A DNA stretch of 11,668 bases from contig CAKUHV010000053.1 of assembly GCA_934659445.1 (NCBI GenBank), positions 1 to 11,668 on the forward strand, in the 5' to 3' direction. The position numbers were made by a program, and so were the translations under genes. Under the pieces are notes generated by a model, which was given only the letters and a program-made list of their open reading frames with translations, was not told the DNA's origin and did not search any database. The DNA comes from an uncultured Oscillospiraceae bacterium. GTDB taxonomy: Bacteria > Bacillota > Clostridia > Oscillospirales > Oscillospiraceae. Positions 6,249 through 11,668 of the stretch are shown one piece after another. Numbering within the stretch: position 1 is the first letter of the stretch; the number at the start of each line of letters is the position of its first letter.

Positions 6249-6328
6249 GAAGCTGATCCGAAACAGGGCGGAGCCCATCCGTCTCCGGCGGCCAAACGGC
6301 CAGAATCATCCACAGGAGGAACCAAACT

Positions 6329-8032
6329 ATGCCTGAAACCAACACTCCCCAGACCCAGGCCCAGGACGCGGCCCCCGCGTCCAAGCCCACCGGCGCATCC
6401 GTCGGAAAAAAACAGAACAAGAGAAAGATCAAAAATGCCGTGATCGGCGGCGTGGTGCTGGTGGCCCTGGCGGCGGGCGGCGTGGTGCTGTACCGCTTTC
6501 TGAACAAGCAGGATACGGTGGACAGCACCATCCAGTCCCAGCCCGTCTCCTTCGGCACCATCCAGAGCACCGTGTCCGGCAGCGGCACCGCCACTGCCAA
6601 GGAGTCCGCCGCCATCACCCTGACGGCTGGCGGCACCGTGCAGGAGGTGCTGGTTTCCGCCGGCGACGTGGTGACCGCCGGGCAGCCCCTGTACACCATC
6701 TTCAGTCAAGACGCCCAGAATCAGGTGGATACCGCCCGGGAAAATCTGGAAAAGCTGAATAAGGACATGGCCGACCTTCAGGAGGAGGCCGCCAACCTTA
6801 CCGTCCGCGCCCCCTTTGCCGGCAAGCTGCAGGACGTGCAGGAGTTCCAGCCCGATCAGGAGGTAAGCAAGGGCGCCGCCATCGCCACCCTGGTCAACGA
6901 CAAGAAGCTGAAGCTGTCCCTGTATTTCAGCTATGCCTATGAAAATGACATCAAGGCCGGGCAGAGCGTGTCCGTCTCCGTTCCCGCCGTTATGCGCACC
7001 TTCACCGGCAAGGTGGAGAAGATCAACAAGGTCAGCTACATCTCCCCCGAGGGCGCCGTCCACTTCGAAGCGGTCATCGTCTTTGACAACCCCGGCACCC
7101 TGACTGCCGGGATGGACGCCTCCGCCGTGATGACCACCGCAGACGGCACCGAGATCTACCCCTATGAGAACGGCAAGACCGAGTTCTACGAGACCCGCAC
7201 CATCACCGCCAAGGCCAGCGGCCCCGTCACCGGACAGGGCAACCTGCTGAACTACGCCAACGTGGCCGAGGGCGAGGCGCTGCTGTACTTAGGCTCCTCC
7301 ACCATCGACAGCGACATCCGGGCCAAGCAGGACGAGATCACCGCCGCTCAGGATAAGCTGACCGAGGCCCAGAAGGGACTGGACAACTTCAACGCCGTCT
7401 CCCCCATCGACGGCACCGTCACCTCCTGCACTCTGACAGAGGGCGCAGAGGTCAAGAGCGGCGACACCGTGATCACCATCTCCAACACCACCAACATGGT
7501 GGTGGAGATCACCGTGGACGACAAGAACATCGCCTTTGTCCAGCCCGGCATGACCGTGGACCTCACCGACTGGAACAGCAACACCTATATGGGCACCGTC
7601 ACCTCCATCAACATGAGCGGCGCCAACAGCCAGAACGGCATGACCACCTACCCTGTCACCCTGACGGTGGACAATTACACCGGCTCTCTGATCTCCGGTA
7701 TGTGGCTGGACTACTCCTTCGTGGCCAGCCAGTCTGACGACTGCATCATGGTGCCCATGCAGAGCGTGAAGTACGTCAGCGACGCCAACGGCGACACCTA
7801 CTCCGTGGTCTTTATCCAGGCCGACAGCAAGCCGGATAACGCCGTGGAGCTGGACATCCCCGAGACTCAGCCCGGCGAGATGCCCACCTACCCCACCGAG
7901 GCCGACGGCTACTACCCCGTGAAGGTGGAGACCGGCCTGAACGACGCCTATAATGTGGAGATCAAGAGCGGGCTGAACGGCGACGAGACGGTGTTCGTCC
8001 AGTTCTATAACGACAACCAGATGTACTACTGA
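6329..8032 (+). CDS. MacA/HlyD-like membrane fusion (adaptor) subunit of an ABC exporter, 567 aa
   Basis: This is the adaptor protein of a MacAB-type pump. An N-terminal, alanine/proline-rich cytoplasmic tail and a basic patch (KKQNKRKIK) precede one membrane helix at about 36-56; the rest lies outside the cell. A first lipoyl-type half motif (GGTVQEVLVSAGDVVTAGQP, 101-120) is followed by a short coiled-coil hairpin at about 126-157 and the closing half (VRAPFAGKLQDV, 159-170). A beta-barrel region follows. A second complete-looking module then appears: lipoyl half near 296-325, coiled coil at about 328-352 and closing half (AVSPIDGTVTSCTL, 356-369), then another barrel and a membrane-proximal region to the end. 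Two modules in one chain make it longer than the roughly 370-400 residues of E. coli MacA. AGGAGG at 6314-6319 lies 9 nt before the ATG. The ATPase gene follows after 14 nt. The substrate is unknown. Confidence 0.88.
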   Translation: MPETNTPQTQAQDAAPASKPTGASVGKKQNKRKIKNAVIGGVVLVALAAGGVVLYRFLNKQDTVDSTIQSQPVSFGTIQSTVSGSGTATAKESAAITLTAGGTVQEVLVSAGDVVTAGQPLYTIFSQDAQNQVDTARENLEKLNKDMADLQEEAANLTVRAPFAGKLQDVQEFQPDQEVSKGAAIATLVNDKKLKLSLYFSYAYENDIKAGQSVSVSVPAVMRTFTGKVEKINKVSYISPEGAVHFEAVIVFDNPGTLTAGMDASAVMTTADGTEIYPYENGKTEFYETRTITAKASGPVTGQGNLLNYANVAEGEALLYLGSSTIDSDIRAKQDEITAAQDKLTEAQKGLDNFNAVSPIDGTVTSCTLTEGAEVKSGDTVITISNTTNMVVEITVDDKNIAFVQPGMTVDLTDWNSNTYMGTVTSINMSGANSQNGMTTYPVTLTVDNYTGSLISGMWLDYSFVASQSDDCIMVPMQSVKYVSDANGDTYSVVFIQADSKPDNAVELDIPETQPGEMPTYPTEADGYYPVKVETGLNDAYNVEIKSGLNGDETVFVQFYNDNQMYY

Positions 8033-8046
8033 TAGAGGGCTGCGCT

Positions 8047-8742
8047 ATGCTCATTGAGATCAAAGACATCTACAAGATATACAACGAGGGCAAGGAGAGC
8101 GAGGTGCGCGCCCTGGACGGCGTGTCTCTGACCATCGACCGGGGGGAGTTCGTGGCCATCATCGGCGCCTCCGGCTCCGGCAAGTCTACGCTGATGAACA
8201 TCCTGGGCTGTCTGGACATCCCCTCTTACGGAGAGTATCATCTGGACGGGCAGGACATCACCGATCAGAGCGACCGCCAGCTGGCCCATATCCGCAACAG
8301 GGAGATCGGCTTCATCTTTCAGGGCTACAACCTGATCCCCGCCCTCACCGCCTATGAGAACGTGGAGCTGCCCCTGATCTATCAGGGGGTATCCATCCTG
8401 AAGCGCCGGGATATCGTGATGGGGGCCCTGGAAAAGGTGGGCATGGCCGACCGCTGGAAGCACAAGCCCGCCGAAATGTCCGGCGGCCAGCAGCAGCGGG
8501 TGGCCATCGCCCGGGCCATCGCCACCCATCCCCCCATCATCATGGCCGACGAGCCCACGGGCGCTCTGGACTCCAAGACCGGCCGGCACGTGCTGGAGAT
8601 CCTGCACGAGCTGAACGACGAGGGGGTCACCATCATCCTCATCACCCACGACAACGGCATCGCCGCCACCGCCAAGCGCATCGTTCGCATCTCCGACGGG
8701 CGCATCGTGGCCGACGGCACCAGAGAGGAGGTGGGTCTGTGA
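8047..8742 (+). CDS. MacB/LolD-type ABC transporter ATP-binding protein, 231 aa
   Basis: This is the ATPase that powers the pump. All motifs are intact: Walker A GASGSGKST (40-48), Q-loop glutamine in FQGYN (Q92), ABC signature MSGGQQQRVAIARA (144-157), Walker B IIMADE (164-169) with catalytic Glu169, D-loop GALD, and the H-loop ITHD with His201. The sequence is typical of the MacB/LolD/FtsE subfamily, whose ATPases work with FtsX-fold permeases in mechanotransmission rather than classic alternating access. Length is normal for a stand-alone ATPase, so unlike Gram-negative MacB it is not fused to the permease. The ribosome binding site is a modest GAGGG 7 nt before the ATG. Its stop overlaps the GTG start of the permease gene (GTGA at 8739-8742). 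Confidence 0.95.
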   Translation: MLIEIKDIYKIYNEGKESEVRALDGVSLTIDRGEFVAIIGASGSGKSTLMNILGCLDIPSYGEYHLDGQDITDQSDRQLAHIRNREIGFIFQGYNLIPALTAYENVELPLIYQGVSILKRRDIVMGALEKVGMADRWKHKPAEMSGGQQQRVAIARAIATHPPIIMADEPTGALDSKTGRHVLEILHELNDEGVTIILITHDNGIAATAKRIVRISDGRIVADGTREEVGL

Positions 8743-9980
8743 ACATCGGACAGTCTTTGAAGATGGCCACCAAGTCCATCTTCTCCAACGTGGGCCGCTC
8801 TGCACTGACCATGCTGGGCGTGATCATCGGCCTGGCGGCCGTCATCGTACTGGTCACCTATGCCCAGGGACAGAACCTGGCCATTCAGGCCTATTATGAG
8901 AGCATGGGTACCAATACTGTCAACGTCAGCGCCTACACCTGGCGCAGCGGCACGGACATCACCCAGATGCTGTACGACTACTGCCTGGGCTTGGACGGCG
9001 TGATGGGGGTCACCCCCAAGGGGCAGCTGGGCAGCATACGTATCTCTTATGAGTCCAAGACCCTGTCCAATGACGACTGGCAAAGCATGACCACCGTTTA
9101 CATGGGCAGCGACCAGTACGGCCTGTGCAACGACTTCAAGATCGCCAAGGGCCGTGAACTGTCCTATCTGGACTGCAAGAGGCTGAACCAGGTATGCGTC
9201 CTGGGCTCGGCCACGGCGGATGAACTGTTCTCCTTCGCCGACCCCATTGGAAAGACCATCACCTTGAACGGGACCCCCTTCCGGGTGGTGGGTGTGTATA
9301 AGAGCAAGGCTGCCGGGGTCAATACCGGAAACGGAGACGACGGCCAGTGGATCAAGCAGGAGATCCAGCGGCAGGACCGCATGATCCTGATCCCCTACAC
9401 CATGACCCGGTACTTCAACAACAACGAATCCATCAGCGACTACGTGGTGCGGGCCAAGACCAAGGACGACATCAAGGACGTGATGGCCAACCTGCGCTCC
9501 TACCTGTCCACTATCATCAGCGAGGACTCCGGCTGGTCCGACGTAAGCGCCCCCAGCCAGTGGCAGGAGAGCAACAACGAGGCCACCGCCCTTCAGCAGC
9601 GCTTCCTGGGCGGCATCGCCGCCATCTCCCTGCTGGTAGGCGGCATCGGAATTATGAACATCATGCTGGTCACGGTGACCGAGCGCACCCGGGAGATCGG
9701 CATCCGCAAGGCCATCGGCGCGGAGCGCCGCAGCATCATCACCCAGTTCCTGATCGAAGCCGCCATGATCTGCGGCATCGGCGGCCTGTTCGGCATCGCC
9801 GTGGGCTATATCGGCACGCTGATCGTGTGCAAGGTATCCTTCGGCACCATCATGTTCCCCAGCGCGGGCATCACCTTGGGGGCCGCCGCCATCTCCGTCA
9901 TTCTGGGCATCATCTTCGGTCTGTATCCCGCCATCAAGGCCTCCGGCCTGCAGCCTGTTGAGGCGCTGAGAGCCGACTAA
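8739..9980 (+). CDS. MacB/FtsX-type ABC transporter permease, 413 aa
   Basis: This is the membrane subunit of the pump. It has the four-helix layout of MacB: helix 1 at about 22-42, a large extracellular domain at about 43-288 (MacB_PCD-like), then helices at about 289-313, 338-364 and 375-398. The strongly conserved FtsX-domain stretch GGIGIMNIMLVTVTERTREI with GIRKAIGAERRSI (301-333) includes the coupling segment that touches the ATPase. The protein ends with PAIKASGLQPVEALRAD, a classic MacB-type tail. The start is GTG at 8739 with AGGAGG 7 nt upstream and a 4-nt overlap with the ATPase stop, so translation is coupled and equal subunit amounts are expected. In monoderm bacteria such permeases export peptides, antibiotics or envelope molecules; the substrate here is unknown. 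Confidence 0.95.
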   Translation: MNIGQSLKMATKSIFSNVGRSALTMLGVIIGLAAVIVLVTYAQGQNLAIQAYYESMGTNTVNVSAYTWRSGTDITQMLYDYCLGLDGVMGVTPKGQLGSIRISYESKTLSNDDWQSMTTVYMGSDQYGLCNDFKIAKGRELSYLDCKRLNQVCVLGSATADELFSFADPIGKTITLNGTPFRVVGVYKSKAAGVNTGNGDDGQWIKQEIQRQDRMILIPYTMTRYFNNNESISDYVVRAKTKDDIKDVMANLRSYLSTIISEDSGWSDVSAPSQWQESNNEATALQQRFLGGIAAISLLVGGIGIMNIMLVTVTERTREIGIRKAIGAERRSIITQFLIEAAMICGIGGLFGIAVGYIGTLIVCKVSFGTIMFPSAGITLGAAAISVILGIIFGLYPAIKASGLQPVEALRAD

Positions 9981-9995
9981 AGGAGAGATAATCGT

Positions 9996-11668
9996 ATGAA
10001 ATGTAAACGCCTTCTGACCCTTGTGCTGGCCGCCGCTCTGGCGGTGAGCATGGCTCTCCCCGCGGGGGCCGCAAAGTCCTCCTTCTCCGATATCAACGAC
10101 CAGACCACCGCCGTCAACGCCGACGTGCTGCGGCTGATGGGCGTGGTGGACGGCGTGGGCGGCGGACGGTTCAATCCCAACGCCAGCCTGACCCGGGCCG
10201 AGTTCTGCACCATGGTGGTCAAGTTCATGCAGAAGGGGGACGAGGTGGCCAATCAGGCCACCCGGGCCATCTTCTCCGACGTCACCGCCCGCCACTGGGC
10301 CCTGGGGTATGTGAATCTGGCCGCCTCTACCGCCGTGGCGGACGGCGACAAGTCCGCCCCCCTGATCTCCGGCGTGGGCAACGGCAGGTTCGAGCCCGAC
10401 TCCCAGATCACCTTCGCTCAGGCCACCACCATCCTCATCCGGGTGCTGGGCTACTCCAGCAGTCAGGTGGGCGCCGTGTGGCCCCAGAGCTACATGAACA
10501 AGGCCGCCTCTCTGGGGCTGACTGACGGCGTAAAAGCCGGCTGCAACGACGCCATCACCCGCGCCCAGGCCGCCCAGCTGTTCGTCAACGCCCTCAGCTG
10601 CAAGACCGGCAGCGGCAGCGCCTATTACTCCACTCTGGGCACCGTCCACGACGGCGCGGTGCTGCTGGCGGTGAACGTGCGCAGCGACGACGGGGAGTAT
10701 GACGGCGCCGTGCGCACCTCCGCGGGCACCTATCTGCCCCACGCCGAGGGCGTCAAGCCCACCGGTCTTCAGGGCAGGCGGGGCGCGCTGGTGGTGAACG
10801 ACAGAAGCGAGCTGGTCACCTTCGTGCCCGACGACTCCTCCTCCGTCACTCTCACCCTGTCGGGCAGTGCCCAGCCCTCCTATGTGAAGGGCATCGACGG
10901 CAAGCAGTACGCCGTCTCCTCCTCCACCCCGGTCTATACCTCTGATACCACGGAGTCCAGCACCTATCTGAGCAAGTATACCGAGCTGACCTCCGGCACC
11001 CAGATCACCCTGTTCTCCGAGCGGGGCAAGGTGGTGGCCGTCTACGCCGCCACCGGCACCTCCACAGACGCGGACGCCATCGTGGTCACCGGCAGCGCCA
11101 GCGCGGCCATGTTCCTGCCCCTGACGGGCACCACAAGCGGCTACACCATTCTGAAGGGCCGCCAACCCATCTCCATGGGCGATATCAAGCCCTATGACGT
11201 GGTCACCTACGACAGCATGAACAACGCCCTTGTGGTCTCTGACCTGCGGCTGACCTGCGTGTACGAGGACGCCGCCCCCAACGCCAAGGCCCCCGAGACC
11301 GTAACGGTCCTGGGCCAGAAATTTACCGTTTTGGAGAGCGCCTGGGACACCACCCGCGACTTTAATGTGGGCGATACGGTCACCCTTCTGCTCACCTCCG
11401 ACGGAAAGGTGGCTGGCATGGCCAAGTCCTCCGCCCGCTCCAACGCCGTGGGCATCGCCAACAGCGGCAGCGTCACCGTATTCCGTCCCGACGGCGGCAC
11501 CATCAAGCTGTCCGGCACCCTCAGCTCCGACAGTCTGGAGAGGCAGCTGGTCACCGTCTCTTCCTCCAGCAAGGGCCGCATCACGATCAACAAGGTCTCC
11601 TCTTCCTCCGCCGGCGGCGATCTCAACGTGAGCAAGATGACCCTCGGCGGGCGGGTGGTGCTTCCCTC
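9996..11668 (+). CDS. Secreted SLH-domain protein with repeated beta modules, 3' end outside the window
   Basis: An ATG at 9996 opens a frame without a stop to the window end (557 full codons). AAAGGAG overlaps the permease stop and lies 10 nt before the ATG, so the gene probably belongs to the pump operon. Residues 1-26 are a signal peptide (MKCKRLL, hydrophobic core, ALPAGA-A). Three SLH repeats follow at about 29-80, 92-150 and 155-200, with motifs LTRAE, ITFAQ and ITRAQ; the second lacks the usual arginine. They should bind a secondary cell wall polymer. From about residue 205 the protein is serine/threonine/glycine-rich and beta-rich, with a loosely repeated pattern of about 60-75 residues (near 262-279, 332-352, 395-416, 458-475 and 516-533). 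The full length and C-terminal role are unknown. An S-layer or wall-associated protein is the best call. Confidence 0.88.
   Translation, partial: MKCKRLLTLVLAAALAVSMALPAGAAKSSFSDINDQTTAVNADVLRLMGVVDGVGGGRFNPNASLTRAEFCTMVVKFMQKGDEVANQATRAIFSDVTARHWALGYVNLAASTAVADGDKSAPLISGVGNGRFEPDSQITFAQATTILIRVLGYSSSQVGAVWPQSYMNKAASLGLTDGVKAGCNDAITRAQAAQLFVNALSCKTGSGSAYYSTLGTVHDGAVLLAVNVRSDDGEYDGAVRTSAGTYLPHAEGVKPTGLQGRRGALVVNDRSELVTFVPDDSSSVTLTLSGSAQPSYVKGIDGKQYAVSSSTPVYTSDTTESSTYLSKYTELTSGTQITLFSERGKVVAVYAATGTSTDADAIVVTGSASAAMFLPLTGTTSGYTILKGRQPISMGDIKPYDVVTYDSMNNALVVSDLRLTCVYEDAAPNAKAPETVTVLGQKFTVLESAWDTTRDFNVGDTVTLLLTSDGKVAGMAKSSARSNAVGIANSGSVTVFRPDGGTIKLSGTLSSDSLERQLVTVSSSSKGRITINKVSSSSAGGDLNVSKMTLGGRVVLP

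Larger units (their letters stand above)
6023..6328. other. Divergent intergenic control region
   Basis: This 306-bp stretch separates the nth-led operon (leftward) from the efflux operon (rightward). From left to right it holds the nth leader with a GAGAATTCTC palindrome (6046-6055), an extended -10 box for the minus strand, an A/T-rich stretch with several T-runs at about 6083-6132, a 9-bp tandem repeat, a CTTAA repeat pair, a plus-strand promoter and an approximately 75-nt leader. I see no gene in it. Confidence 0.8.

Noticed and set aside
6023..7063. In-frame upstream extension of nth to a 565-codon frame.
   Set aside because: The extra part runs through the divergent control region and the antisense of the adaptor gene. 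The ATG at 6022 has a ribosome binding site and gives the standard endonuclease III length.
8382..11165. A 927-codon open frame on the minus strand, antisense to the ATPase, permease and SLH genes.
   Set aside because: The product is a low-complexity, glycine/histidine/aspartate-rich string with no recognisable domain. It is a by-product of G/C-rich third positions in the sense genes, each of which has full family motifs and ribosome binding sites.
1..11668. CRISPR arrays, insertion sequences, tRNA/rRNA genes, phage or defence genes.
   Set aside because: No spaced direct repeats, transposase or integrase motifs, terminal inverted repeats or RNA gene signatures were seen.

Overview
The window reads as ordinary chromosome from a GC-rich Gram-positive anaerobe of the Bacillota, most likely a gut Clostridia/Oscillospiraceae-type organism. 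This is inferred from strong AGGAGG ribosome binding sites, TTG and GTG starts, G/C-rich third codon positions, a DUF951 protein, two S-layer-homology (SLH) proteins with Clostridia-like architecture, and oxygen-sensitive Fe-S/radical SAM enzymes. I see no rRNA, tRNA, CRISPR array, transposase, integrase or phage gene.

Layout. (1) 1-754, plus strand: the 3' part of a uridine-kinase-like P-loop kinase, a hairpin just after its stop, and a 55-residue two-helix membrane protein whose ribosome binding site lies in the hairpin's 3' arm. (2) 819-2135, plus strand: a secreted protein with a cadherin-like beta domain and three degenerate SLH repeats. (3) 2202-2249: a hairpin that can end transcription from both sides. 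(4) 6022 down to 2258, minus strand: five closely spaced genes, in transcription order nth (endonuclease III), a YczE/YyaS-type membrane protein, rarA (AAA+ replication-fork factor), a DUF951 protein and a radical SAM protein of unknown function. (5) 6023-6328: a divergent control region with an extended -10 promoter for the minus operon, a TATAAT promoter for the plus operon, and a CTTAA repeat at 11-bp spacing that looks like an OmpR/PhoB-family binding site. (6) 6329-11668, plus strand: a MacA-like adaptor with two lipoyl-type modules, a MacB/LolD-type ATPase, a MacB/FtsX-type permease, and a second SLH protein that runs off the window. Gaps are 14 nt, a 4-nt overlap and 15 nt, so these four look like one transcription unit.

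How the genes may work together. The minus operon combines base-excision repair (Nth) and stalled-fork handling (RarA) with three poorly understood proteins, and looks like housekeeping. The plus operon is the most interesting part. It pairs an ABC exporter of the MacAB type, which in Gram-negatives hands substrates to TolC, with a wall-anchored SLH protein. This suggests, without proving it, an envelope export or stress module under two-component control. No gene here is clearly a new system. The best candidates for a closer look are the pump-SLH pairing, the double-module adaptor, and the repeated beta modules of the last SLH protein.
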